A stretch of DNA of 64,000 bases, taken from assembly GCF_000373905.1 (NCBI RefSeq), contig NZ_KB892705.1:496001-560000 (forward strand), written 5' to 3'. A program made the position numbers and the translations under genes. This DNA comes from Mycobacterium sp. 155. GTDB lineage: Bacteria; Actinomycetota; Actinomycetes; Mycobacteriales; Mycobacteriaceae. Below the pieces are notes generated by a model. The model worked only from the letters and a program-made list of their open reading frames with translations. It ran no database searches and was not told the origin of the DNA. Every line of letters begins with the position of its first letter. Position 1 is the stretch's first letter. This document shows, in pieces, positions 35,559-44,401 of the stretch.

Positions 35559-36866
35559 TCAATGTCCGATGAGGTTCAGGACCTGTTCAGCCGCATTCTC
35601 GCCACTGACGAACGCTTCGTCGGTCCATTGATATCCCCACTCTCCGTACCGACCACACCACGCGATCCCGATGTCCGCTAGATAACCGTGCACAGTTTCG
35701 AGAGCCGCGGCCCGGTCGAGATCGAAGATGATGTTTGCGTAAGGGATGTGCAGCGTATTCGCGAAGATGATTCGGTCGGATTCGCGCAGGATGCCGCATT
35801 TCCTGAGATCGCGGAGCACCGGCTCGATCAGACTGTCCGGACTGCGGTCCAGCGGCCGGTACTTGGCCGAGAAATAACATTCAGCCTGCAGGCTGCCGCA
35901 ACCGGTAGGTGCGTTATTCGGCGAGAGTAGGTGTGGCGTACTAAGCCTGGTGAACGTTATCTCGCGGTCGTAGTAGTACGACCAGTGGGCGTCGAGGAGG
36001 TCCGCACGATCGACACCGACGTTGACGAGCACCACCTCGGTGCAGGCGAGGCGGTCTGTCGCGTCGAGCACGTCAGGTGGTGTCCCCTCGATCATCGGCA
36101 CCAGTGTCTTCAGTGGGATGGAGGAGATGAGGTGCGTGTAGTCGATGCGCTGCCCGTTACGGAACGTAAGTAACCTGCGCTTGGGGTCCACCGCGCTGAC
36201 CTCGTGGCTGGTTCTGACATCGGCATCCTGGGCGAACCGGCGAAGATAGGCCGCGAATCCACCGCGAGTCGGGTAACGGAAATAGTCCACGTAATGGGTG
36301 TGGGGAGTGTTGGGCCCCAGTGCACCCCGCAGAACTTCGTCGAGGCTGGGTCGGTAGAACCGGGGCCCCAGCCAGTCCGTACTCATATTGTCAGCGGTGG
36401 TTGTGTGGTACTTGTATGCGTACTCCATCGGAAAGGTCTCAGCGAAGGTCTTGCCGAATGCCGCGTAGAGCCATTCCTGGTAGTTCTTGAATTTACGCGC
36501 CGGCTCGTCCTGCACGGCGACGAAATCCTTGATGACGTCGACCACCAAGTCCTCGGGCAAACCGTGCAGATTGACTTGTGCTGGATGCTTGATCCAATGG
36601 CCGCGCCAGAGATTGTTGATCTTTGCGTGCAAAGTCTCGTACGCACCATCGATATTGTCAGCCAATAACTCTTGGATCCGGGTATCGCTGGTGAAGGAAA
36701 CGTGCGGTCCCTCGTCGAACATGAAACCGTGCCACTCATGCGATGAGGTATGTCCGCCGTAGTGGGGCAGCTTCTCGAACATCACCGGTGACAGACCCGC
36801 CGAACGCAATCGATGTGACGCGCCGAACCCCGCCATACCGGATCCGAGGATCGCAACATTTGTCAT
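35559..36866 (-). CDS. FAD-dependent amine-oxidase-fold protein, UDP-galactopyranose mutase-like
   Basis: A 435-residue flavoprotein with an N-terminal dinucleotide motif (VAILGSGMAGFGASHRL) and FEKLPHYGGHTSSHEWHG, a pattern shared by protoporphyrinogen-oxidase-like proteins and UDP-galactopyranose mutases. The C-terminus has the FAD contact GRYGEWGYQWTDEAFVSGENAA. In polysaccharide clusters such proteins are often sugar-ring mutases or unknown redox enzymes; a sugar-nucleotide role is inferred from context only. Its ATG overlaps the upstream glycosyltransferase stop by 4 bp, so the two genes form a coupled operon. Confidence 0.75.
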   Translation of the reverse strand: MTNVAILGSGMAGFGASHRLRSAGLSPVMFEKLPHYGGHTSSHEWHGFMFDEGPHVSFTSDTRIQELLADNIDGAYETLHAKINNLWRGHWIKHPAQVNLHGLPEDLVVDVIKDFVAVQDEPARKFKNYQEWLYAAFGKTFAETFPMEYAYKYHTTTADNMSTDWLGPRFYRPSLDEVLRGALGPNTPHTHYVDYFRYPTRGGFAAYLRRFAQDADVRTSHEVSAVDPKRRLLTFRNGQRIDYTHLISSIPLKTLVPMIEGTPPDVLDATDRLACTEVVLVNVGVDRADLLDAHWSYYYDREITFTRLSTPHLLSPNNAPTGCGSLQAECYFSAKYRPLDRSPDSLIEPVLRDLRKCGILRESDRIIFANTLHIPYANIIFDLDRAAALETVHGYLADIGIAWCGRYGEWGYQWTDEAFVSGENAAEQVLNLIGH

Positions 36867-38074
36867 GGGTTAGCCGATCCTTCTAACTCGCTTTGCGGGA
36901 TGGTGCGATCGATTGACTCCGCGAGGTCGCTGAGCGCACGCTTGCGACGTTGCATTGCCTCAGTTTCCGGCAGTCCTACGGCGGACAGGACCTGAGCCCA
37001 GCGATAGACGTGGTCGTGACGGCGTAATGAGTTCACGACGTTGGTTTTGCTGATCCGTTCACAGCGAGTCGGATCAGCGTCCAATGTTGAGATGACAGCT
37101 GAGATCTGGTCGGAATCATCGGGGAGTGGGATGACCGCGTCCTCCCAGCCGAACCATTCGTGGAACGCCTGAGTGTCGGGAACATCGCCGACGAGGATGG
37201 CGCCACCGGCGGCGCCTTCGAAGTAACGAAATCCCAATTCTTGTTGGCCGCCGGTGCGTTCGGGATTATTGAACAATGCCAGATTTACCAGGAAGTACCG
37301 CGAACGCTTGATCATGTCCGCAAGTCGGTTGCGGTGCTCGACGTAGCTCGTGACTTCGGAATTCTTCACGGTGTCGTACATGTAGTAGAAGTCGTCTGTG
37401 GCTGCGATCCTGAGGAGTGCGTTGTGGGTCAGTTCCGGGCGGCGACCCATTGCATAGAAATCGATGACTCTCTCGGGCGCCGAGGGATACGGGCAAAATT
37501 TGAGAGCATCGGTAGAGGGCGGGATGTGGTGGCAGGGACGGCCGGTGGCCCGTGCCAGCGGCTCGGCAGTGCCCGCGTCGGCGACAAAAATGTGATCGAA
37601 GCGTTTGAGTAGATTGAGGAGATTCCCGAGGGCGGGAATGTCGGCAGCATAGATTTCTTCTATGTAGCACGCGGAGACTTTTGCCGCTGATCGCCACATT
37701 GCGCACGGAGCGAGTGCACGTAAGTCGGCCACTGATTCCGTGCTGAGGAAGACCAGGTCGTAGTGGCGGGACAGGCCGGCGGGCAGGCGCCGACGACCCG
37801 CGATTGGGCAAGCTTGTTCGAGCCGCAGGCTCAACCGCTGTAAGACCCGCAGCGACAGCTGCCGAACCTTACCCAGAATGGCCTGAAATAGACCTTCTGC
37901 ACCCTCGTGAGCGACCGAGCCGGAGGGGGCGATCACATCAACGTCGTCCACCGATGCGATGAGGTCTTCGAGTTCGTACTGTAAGCATCGCGAGATCAGT
38001 GGCGCGATGTCGCGGTTTGAGACACACAGAATCCGTGCACCCGGACTCTTCGTACTGAATCGGTAACGCCGCAT
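36863..38074 (-). CDS. Glycosyltransferase family protein (CgeB/GT1-like)
   Basis: A 403-residue soluble protein resembling the glycosyl transferases group 1 type with a CgeB-like C-terminus: VPDTQAFHEWFGWEDAVIPLPDD and GFRYFEGAAGGAILVGDVPD, the stretch where these enzymes bind the sugar nucleotide. The N-terminal half has RILCVSNRDIAPLISRCLQYEL and a HIFVADAGTAEPLA strand. There is no membrane segment. It is the first gene of the two-gene operon with the FAD protein, and its promoter lies in the 330-bp region shared with the divergent methyltransferase gene. Donor and acceptor are unknown. Confidence 0.72.
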   Translation of the reverse strand: MRRYRFSTKSPGARILCVSNRDIAPLISRCLQYELEDLIASVDDVDVIAPSGSVAHEGAEGLFQAILGKVRQLSLRVLQRLSLRLEQACPIAGRRRLPAGLSRHYDLVFLSTESVADLRALAPCAMWRSAAKVSACYIEEIYAADIPALGNLLNLLKRFDHIFVADAGTAEPLARATGRPCHHIPPSTDALKFCPYPSAPERVIDFYAMGRRPELTHNALLRIAATDDFYYMYDTVKNSEVTSYVEHRNRLADMIKRSRYFLVNLALFNNPERTGGQQELGFRYFEGAAGGAILVGDVPDTQAFHEWFGWEDAVIPLPDDSDQISAVISTLDADPTRCERISKTNVVNSLRRHDHVYRWAQVLSAVGLPETEAMQRRKRALSDLAESIDRTIPQSELEGSANP

Positions 38075-38404
38075 CTCACAGACTCCACACGTGGACTGCG
38101 CTCACGAGAGTAGTCATGCGACTGGTGGCTTTCATGGTGCGACAGCCAGGGGACGGGACGTTTGACATGTGCGAAACTCTCTTTGCTGGATACATCCGGC
38201 TGAGCCGAGTGTACCCAACGGGTTGATCTTGGTAGGCACCGTCGTCAAAGGGTAGTTTGGCAGCTTAAGCCACGCGCTGCGGATCTTATTGAAGCAAGAC
38301 GGCACGCCGTGTGCAGAGCAGAGGATAGTCAATGTAGATTCGCTAGCGGAATACTTGTCAACGTGCACGGTTGCGTCGTAGAGGTCGAAAGAGTGTTGTT
38401 GAAC
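38075..38404. promoter_or_regulatory. 330-bp divergent promoter region in the polysaccharide island
   Basis: Lies between the divergent glycosyltransferase (minus) and methyltransferase (plus) operons. No gene is supported; it is less GC-rich than the flanking genes. Both operon promoters should be here. I see no clear palindrome that would mark an operator. Confidence 0.5.
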
Positions 38405-39646
38405 ATGACTGAGCAGTCCACGTTATCGTGCCGGTTCTGCACACGACCCCTGAACCGGACGTTCGTTGACTTGGGAATGTCGCCATTGTGCCAGTCGCAC
38501 CTGGGGCCTGATGAACTCGAGCGTGGTGAGGAGTTCTACCCCTTGCACGTCTTCGTGTGTGAGGGCTGCCTGCTGGTCCAACTCCATGAGTACGTCCGAC
38601 CTGAGGCGATATTCACCGAGTACGCGTACTTCTCCTCCTACGTCGACACGTTGCTGCGATACGCCGAGGAATATGTCGAGGAGGTTGTTCCACGGTTTCG
38701 GCTGAACTCGCGGAGCACGGTGGTCGAGGTCGCCAGCAACGACGGCTACCTTCTGCAGTACTTCGCGAAAAAGGACATACCGGTACTGGGTATCGAGCCC
38801 GCCGGCAACGTTGCAGAGGCCGCCGAAAGCAAAGGAATTCCCACTCGAATTCGGTTCTTCGGCGTGCGCACCGCGCAGGAGCTGGTTGACGAGGGTGTCA
38901 CAGCTGATCTCCTGTTGGGCAACAATGTGTTGCCGCACGTGCCCGACCTGCATGACTTCGTCGGAGGACTCAAGATCCTGCTCGCGCCGGGTGGCACCGT
39001 CACAATCGATTTCCAGCACCTGATGCGGATGGTTGAGGGCAATCAGTTCGACACGATTTATCAGGAACACTTTTCTTACCTGTCGCTCGCCGTGGTCGTC
39101 AGGCTCTTCGCACATCACGGGTTGACGGTCTTCGACGTCGCCGAACTCGGCACCCACGGCGGATCGTTACGGATCTTCGCCACCCACGCGGAGCGTGGTG
39201 TTGAGCCGGGGTCGCGCGTGGCCGATGTCTTGGCGGAAGAGGAACGCCGCGGGATGAACGAATTGGCCTACTACGCGAAGTTCGATGAGCGAGTAAAAGA
39301 AACCAAGCGCGGTCTCCTCGAATTCCTCATCGCGGCTAAGCGGGACGGCAAGTCGATCGTCGGCTACGGTGCGGCCGGCAAGACCAACACCCTGCTGAAC
39401 TATTGCGGCATCCGAACGGATTTCATCGACTACACCGTCGATCGCAACCCGTACAAGCAGGGGAAGTTCCTGCCTGGTACCCATATCCCGATTCTGTCTC
39501 CCGACCGTATTCGGGAAACTAGGCCCGATTATCTGTTCGTAGGTCCATGGAACCTGGTCGACGAAATCATGGAACAGACATCCTATATTCGCGAATGGGG
39601 TGGGCAGTGGCTGATCCCGATCCCCGAAGTAAGGGTTGTGCGCTGA
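38405..39646 (+). CDS. Sugar C-methyltransferase (zinc-binding, class I SAM-dependent)
   Basis: A 413-residue protein of the NDP-sugar C-methyltransferase type. It has an N-terminal zinc module (CRFC and CEGC), a SAM-binding domain (VVEVASNDGYLLQYF, with LGNNVLPHVPDL) and the C-terminal domain of the family (VGYGAAGKTNTLLNY, then PDYLFVGPWNL). Such enzymes methylate C3 or C5 of 4-keto sugar nucleotides, giving branched sugars. The ATG at 38405 is chosen since upstream codons are not family-like. It heads a plus-strand operon; the next gene's ATG follows 1 bp after its stop. Confidence 0.87.
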   Translation: MTEQSTLSCRFCTRPLNRTFVDLGMSPLCQSHLGPDELERGEEFYPLHVFVCEGCLLVQLHEYVRPEAIFTEYAYFSSYVDTLLRYAEEYVEEVVPRFRLNSRSTVVEVASNDGYLLQYFAKKDIPVLGIEPAGNVAEAAESKGIPTRIRFFGVRTAQELVDEGVTADLLLGNNVLPHVPDLHDFVGGLKILLAPGGTVTIDFQHLMRMVEGNQFDTIYQEHFSYLSLAVVVRLFAHHGLTVFDVAELGTHGGSLRIFATHAERGVEPGSRVADVLAEEERRGMNELAYYAKFDERVKETKRGLLEFLIAAKRDGKSIVGYGAAGKTNTLLNYCGIRTDFIDYTVDRNPYKQGKFLPGTHIPILSPDRIRETRPDYLFVGPWNLVDEIMEQTSYIREWGGQWLIPIPEVRVVR

Positions 39647-39647
39647 A

Positions 39648-40757
39648 ATGACTGATACCGCAGCGGATATCGTCGAGCAGGACCTTGAGTACATCACCAG
39701 TGAACTGTGCGAAGAGTTCGGCCGTATGGGAGGCAAGCGTCTACTCATCGTGGGGGGCGCGGGGTTTCTCGGCTACTACCTGGTGCAGGCCGTGCTGCAC
39801 TGGAACCGCACCGCCGGCAGACTGAACCCCATCCGGCTTACGGTGTACGACAACTATATTCGTGGAATTCCGGAGTGGTTGGCCGCGCTGGACGGCACTG
39901 CCCATCTCGAGTTGATTCGCCACGACATCACCGAGCCGCTGCCTGATGACATCGGTGATGTTCAATACATCGTGCACGCGGGTTCTATCGCCTCGCCGAT
40001 CTTCTATCGGCGTCATCCGATCGAGACGATGGACGCCAACATCGGCGGTCTGCGAAGGCTTCTGGACTATGCGCTGGGGCAACAGTCGTCATCACATCCA
40101 GTGGAGGGGTTCCTGTTCTACTCCAGCAGCGAAATCTATGGTGACCCAACACCAGAGAACATCCCGACACCCGAAACCTATCGAGGCAATGTGTCGTGCA
40201 CGGGACCGCGCTCGTGTTACGACGAGTCCAAGCGATTCGGTGAGACCCTTTGTGTGTTCTTTGCCCAGCAGCATGATCTTCCGATCACCGTGGTCAGACC
40301 GTTCAACAACTATGGACCCGGTTTGAAAATCACCGACAAACGAGTGTTGCCCGACTTCGCCCGTGACATCCTTTCCGGCCGCGACATCGTGATGAAGTCC
40401 ACTGGGACCCCGAGCCGGACGTTCTGCTATGTCGCAGACGCAGTCGTCGGTTATTACAAGGTGCTGGTGAAAGGTCGCCCCGGCGAGGCATACAACATCG
40501 GTGTCGAGACTCCGGAGATCACCATGGCTGAGTTGGCGGAGAAAGTAGTCGTGCTCGGTCATGAATTGTGGGGTTACACAGGCAAGGTGGTGCGCAATAT
40601 CGACGAGGACTACCTCGCCGACAACCCTGAGCGCCGGTGCCCGGTGATCGAGAAGGCCAGGAAAGAATTGGGTTATGCACCGAAAATTCTTGTTGACGAG
40701 GGGCTTCGGCGCTCACTGATCTGGTATGCAGGCAACCGCGACGCCGAGGATGCCTGA
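39648..40757 (+). CDS. NAD-dependent sugar-nucleotide epimerase/dehydratase, UDP-glucuronate decarboxylase-like
   Basis: An extended SDR of 369 residues with an unusual N-terminal helical extension before the NAD motif GGAGFLGYYL (about residues 35-44). The active-site SSSEIYG and CYDESKRFGE (catalytic Y-x3-K) are exactly of the UDP-glucuronate decarboxylase type, and VRPFNNYGPG and SRTFCYVADAV are typical too. With the adjacent UDP-glucose dehydrogenase it could turn UDP-glucuronate into UDP-xylose or a 4-keto pentose, a likely acceptor for the upstream C-methyltransferase. The stop overlaps the next ATG (TGATG). Confidence 0.82.
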   Translation: MTDTAADIVEQDLEYITSELCEEFGRMGGKRLLIVGGAGFLGYYLVQAVLHWNRTAGRLNPIRLTVYDNYIRGIPEWLAALDGTAHLELIRHDITEPLPDDIGDVQYIVHAGSIASPIFYRRHPIETMDANIGGLRRLLDYALGQQSSSHPVEGFLFYSSSEIYGDPTPENIPTPETYRGNVSCTGPRSCYDESKRFGETLCVFFAQQHDLPITVVRPFNNYGPGLKITDKRVLPDFARDILSGRDIVMKSTGTPSRTFCYVADAVVGYYKVLVKGRPGEAYNIGVETPEITMAELAEKVVVLGHELWGYTGKVVRNIDEDYLADNPERRCPVIEKARKELGYAPKILVDEGLRRSLIWYAGNRDAEDA

Positions 40758-42082
40758 TGCGCATCGCGATCATCGGAACGGGGTACGTCGGCCTGGTCAC
40801 AGGGGCATGTTTGGCCGAGAAAGGCCACGACGTCGTCTGTGTCGATTTGGACCGATCCAAGGTCGACGCAATCAACCGCAGTGAGTCCCCGATCTTCGAA
40901 CAAGGCCTCGAAGACCTGCTCGTGCGCAATGTCGGGCGTCGTTTGCGGGCTACGACAGATACCCGTGAGGCGGTATTGGGTTCCGAGATCACGTTCATCG
41001 CAGTGGGAACCCCGTTCGATGGCACGAGGATCGACTTGACGCACATTGAAGAGTCGGCCCGTGCGATCGGTGCGGCGTTGGGCGAGGCCCACGACTACCA
41101 CGTCGTGGTGGTAAAGAGCACCGTGATTCCGGGTACCACTGATGGCGTTGTGCTCCCGATTCTCGAAGCGGCCTCGGGTAAGCGCGCGCATGTCGATTTC
41201 GGCGTTGGAATGAACCCGGAGTTCCTCACCGAAGGGGAGGCCGTCGGAGATTTCATGCGGCCCGATCGAATCATCTGCGGTGGCATCGATGCGCGAACAC
41301 ATGCGGTGCTGGAATCGGTGTACCTGCCGTTCTCCGATGCGCCGTGTGTGCGAACGAACAACAACACTGCGGAGATGGTCAAGTACACCTCCAACGCGAT
41401 GCTCGCCACGATGATCTCCTTCTCGAACGAGATATCCAAATTGAGTGCGGCACTTGGCGGTATCGATGTCGTAGAAGTTATGGACGGGGTACACACGAGT
41501 CGCTATCTGACCACCGTGCTCGATGACGGCCGGCGGGTGGTTCCGCCTATCGCATCGTTCCTGATGGCTGGCTGCGGCTTCGGCGGAAGCTGTCTGCCCA
41601 AGGACGTCAACGCACTTATCGCACGAGGCGGGGATGCCGGAATTCCGATGCCGTTGCTGCAGTCGGTCATCGACGTCAACGAGGCGCAGCCTAACGAGAT
41701 GTTTCGGCTATTGGCCAAACATTTCGCCAGTCTCGCGGGGGTAAAGGTCGCGGTCCTCGGTTTGTCGTTTCGGCCCGACACCAGTGATACCCGGGAGTCA
41801 CCCGCCATTCCGATCGTGCATGGTTTGCGGGAGCGGGGCGCCATCGTGTCCGTGTATGACCCGGTAGCCGATGGGAGCCGGATCTTCGACGACGTCCGCA
41901 TCTGCGACTCACTGGTGAGCGCTGTGGCGGAGGCCGAGGCTGTCCTGGTCGTCACACGATGGGCCGAGTTCGAACATCTGCCGGCTGTGCTGGCTGAAAC
42001 AGGGCAGAACCCGGTTGTCGTAGATGGCCGGCGCATGTTGGACAAATCGGCCTTCGATCGTTACGAAGGCATCGGGCTGTGA
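40757..42082 (+). CDS. UDP-glucose 6-dehydrogenase / nucleotide sugar dehydrogenase
   Basis: A 441-residue NAD-dependent four-electron dehydrogenase that oxidises C6 of a nucleotide sugar to the uronate. Features are the N-terminal IAIIGTGYVGLVTGACLAE, GMNPEFLTEGEAVGDF, and the catalytic Cys279 in CGFGGSCLPKDVNAL, then LGLSFRPDTSDTRESPAI. It is more like UDP-glucose dehydrogenases than the AlgD-like enzyme at 46847-48220. It is coupled to the upstream SDR by a 1-bp overlap and to the next gene by a 4-bp overlap. It supplies UDP-glucuronate for the polymer or for the neighbouring decarboxylase. Confidence 0.9.
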   Translation: MRIAIIGTGYVGLVTGACLAEKGHDVVCVDLDRSKVDAINRSESPIFEQGLEDLLVRNVGRRLRATTDTREAVLGSEITFIAVGTPFDGTRIDLTHIEESARAIGAALGEAHDYHVVVVKSTVIPGTTDGVVLPILEAASGKRAHVDFGVGMNPEFLTEGEAVGDFMRPDRIICGGIDARTHAVLESVYLPFSDAPCVRTNNNTAEMVKYTSNAMLATMISFSNEISKLSAALGGIDVVEVMDGVHTSRYLTTVLDDGRRVVPPIASFLMAGCGFGGSCLPKDVNALIARGGDAGIPMPLLQSVIDVNEAQPNEMFRLLAKHFASLAGVKVAVLGLSFRPDTSDTRESPAIPIVHGLRERGAIVSVYDPVADGSRIFDDVRICDSLVSAVAEAEAVLVVTRWAEFEHLPAVLAETGQNPVVVDGRRMLDKSAFDRYEGIGL

Positions 42083-43428
42083 CGGAAGAGGCTCTGCCTG
42101 AACAGTTTCCGACACTCAATCTGAGCAGCCTCCGGGAATCGCTCGGCGTAGACGAGCCGGGTGCGGACATGTACGAATCGTGCATGTCTCTGTACCCGAT
42201 CTGCCGCAGCATTACCGGTGACGGTGTCCGCGAGACACTTGCATTCATCGGGGCAGATCTGCCGCTCGTGGTACATGAGGTGCCAAGCGGAACCCCCGTG
42301 CTCGACTGGACGGTGCCGCGGGAATGGAATATCCGTGATGCGTTCGTGAAGAACGCGGCGGGTGAACGCGTGATCGACTTCGCCGACAGCAACCTGCACG
42401 TGGTCGGCTACAGCGTGCCCGTGCATGGCAGGGCAACCCTGTCGGAGTTGAAGGCGCATTTGTATTCGCTGCCCGACCGTCCCGAGTGGATTCCGTACCG
42501 CAGCTCGTTTTACGCGGAAAATTGGGGATTCTGCCTGAGCGACGCGAAGTTGAGTGAACTTCCTGACGGCGAGTACGAGTATTGCATCGACTCCACACTC
42601 TCGAACGGTTCACTGACATATGCCGAGCTGACCCTGCCCGGCACCAGCACCGATGAGATCCTGATCAGCTGCCATATCTGTCACCCATCGTTGTGTAACG
42701 ACAACCTGGCGGGTATCGCGGTTGCCACATATCTGGCGCGCTACTTGGCAGTCGTTCCCCACCGGTACACCTACCGCTTTCTGTTCATACCGGTGACCAT
42801 CGGTGCGATCACGTGGCTGGCTCGCAACGAGAGCGACCTCGACCGTATTCAGCACGGTTTGGTGCTGAGTCTGCTCGGTGATCGTGGCCACATCACCTAT
42901 AAGCGCAGTCAACGGGAGTGCGCCGTTGTCGACAGGGCGGCGGAGCATGTCCTGGCTCATTCCGGCGCACCCTTCGACATCATCGATTTCAGCCCGTATG
43001 GCTACGACGAAAGGCAGTTTTGCTCACCGGGATTCGATCTTCCGGTCGGTTGTCTGATGCGCACCCCGCACGGTAAGTACCCGGAATACCACACATCGGG
43101 GGACAACCTCGATTTCATCGATGCCGCCTCGCTCGAGGGCTCGTTGGACACGGGTCTGAAGATTCTGGAAGTACTCGAGAAGAACGCGGTTTACCGCAAT
43201 CTCAAACCCAAGGGAGAACCGCAACTAGGTCGCCGGGGTCTCTATCGCGCTATGGCGGATCGAACTGACGGCGGGTTTGACGAGATGGCATTGCTGTGGG
43301 TGCTCAACCAGAGCGACGGCACGCGTTCATTACTCGACATTGCCGAGCGGTCGTCCCTGCCCTTCGCGGTTTTGCATCGCGCGGCCACAGCGCTCCTTGA
43401 GCACGATCTTGTCGAGAAGGTGGGCTGA
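42079..43428 (+). CDS. DUF4910 aminopeptidase-like protein with C-terminal winged helix
   Basis: A 449-residue protein of the DUF4910 family, which has an M28-peptidase-like zinc core. Candidate metal ligands are in ILISCHICHPSLCNDNLAG and in EYHTSGDNLDF. The C-terminal 50 residues (LLWVLNQSDGTRSLLDIAERSSL...) look like a winged-helix domain. Members turn up in polysaccharide and secondary-metabolite clusters, where they may hydrolyse an amide bond; the real substrate is unknown. GTG at 42079 overlaps the dehydrogenase stop by 4 bp. Earlier-family start choice is not ambiguous. Confidence 0.78.
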   Translation: MTEEALPEQFPTLNLSSLRESLGVDEPGADMYESCMSLYPICRSITGDGVRETLAFIGADLPLVVHEVPSGTPVLDWTVPREWNIRDAFVKNAAGERVIDFADSNLHVVGYSVPVHGRATLSELKAHLYSLPDRPEWIPYRSSFYAENWGFCLSDAKLSELPDGEYEYCIDSTLSNGSLTYAELTLPGTSTDEILISCHICHPSLCNDNLAGIAVATYLARYLAVVPHRYTYRFLFIPVTIGAITWLARNESDLDRIQHGLVLSLLGDRGHITYKRSQRECAVVDRAAEHVLAHSGAPFDIIDFSPYGYDERQFCSPGFDLPVGCLMRTPHGKYPEYHTSGDNLDFIDAASLEGSLDTGLKILEVLEKNAVYRNLKPKGEPQLGRRGLYRAMADRTDGGFDEMALLWVLNQSDGTRSLLDIAERSSLPFAVLHRAATALLEHDLVEKVG

Positions 43429-43455
43429 CAGAGTGGATCGGCGGGAAGGCTACTC

Positions 43456-44373
43456 GTGACTGCGATCGCCCTGGGTACCCGCGTATTGGTCACAGGTGCT
43501 TCGGGTTTCATCGGATCGGGACTGCTCGACGAGTTGGTTCTACGAGGAGCGCAAGTCAGCGGTGTGTCTCGGCGAGCTCGGCCGGATACCGACGAAATAT
43601 CGTGGAGGAAAGTCGATCTCAGCGATGGAGATGCCGTCGATGCGCTCTTTGCGGAGATCGATCCACATCTTGTGTTCCATCTCTCGAGTTGGGTGTCGGG
43701 TCGGCAGAATCTCCACAACGTGCGCACGGCATTCACCGGTAACGTTGCGTCGGCGGTGAACGTGTTGGCGGCCGCCACCGCGTCAGGGTGCCAACGCGTG
43801 GTACTCGCAGGATCGATCGAGGAGCCGCGCCGCGACGACGGGGACGTTCCATCGTCGCCCTACGCCGTATCAAAGTCGGCTCAGACGCTCTATGCTCGAT
43901 TTTTCCGGGCCGTGTACCAGACGCCGGTCGTGGTGGCACGTATTTCCATGGTGTATGGGCCCGGTCAGCGTGAAACGGCCAAGGTGGTGCCCTACTCGAT
44001 TCTGTCCGGCCTCAATGGACGTGCGGCCGAGCTAGGCGGAGGAGCTCGCCCGATCGACTGGATATACATCGACGATGTGGTTCGAGGCCTGATCACCCTC
44101 GGCGAAGTATCGGGCATCGAAGGCCGAACACTGGATGTTGGTTCTGGATGTACAACCACTGTCGAAGAGATGGTCACCCGTATTGCGACGAAGCTGGACG
44201 CGCCGGCTCCAGTAATTGGCACACGTCCGGATCGGACTATGGAGATTGTCCGGTGTGCTGACCCGAGAGAAACGTACGTGTGCACTGGGTTTCGGCCACA
44301 GGTTGGCCTTGAGGCCGGTCTCGACGCCACGATTGCATGGTTTCGTACCGAGCTTGCGGCCGGTAGGTTCTGA
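43456..44373 (+). CDS. NAD-dependent epimerase/dehydratase (SDR)
   Basis: An extended SDR of 305 residues. NAD motif VTGASGFIGSGLLDEL, active-site LAGSIEEP and SPYAVSKSAQ (catalytic Y-x3-K), then ARISMVYGPGQR. The end has the substrate-binding fold. It probably epimerises or reduces the sugar nucleotide made by the upstream genes. The start is GTG at 43456, 27 bp after the DUF4910 gene. It is the last gene of this plus-strand operon and converges with a glycosyltransferase gene 28 bp away. Confidence 0.83.
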   Translation: MTAIALGTRVLVTGASGFIGSGLLDELVLRGAQVSGVSRRARPDTDEISWRKVDLSDGDAVDALFAEIDPHLVFHLSSWVSGRQNLHNVRTAFTGNVASAVNVLAAATASGCQRVVLAGSIEEPRRDDGDVPSSPYAVSKSAQTLYARFFRAVYQTPVVVARISMVYGPGQRETAKVVPYSILSGLNGRAAELGGGARPIDWIYIDDVVRGLITLGEVSGIEGRTLDVGSGCTTTVEEMVTRIATKLDAPAPVIGTRPDRTMEIVRCADPRETYVCTGFRPQVGLEAGLDATIAWFRTELAAGRF

Positions 44374-44401
44374 CGTGAGCCCGCTGGCGAGATCTCTCCG
44401 G

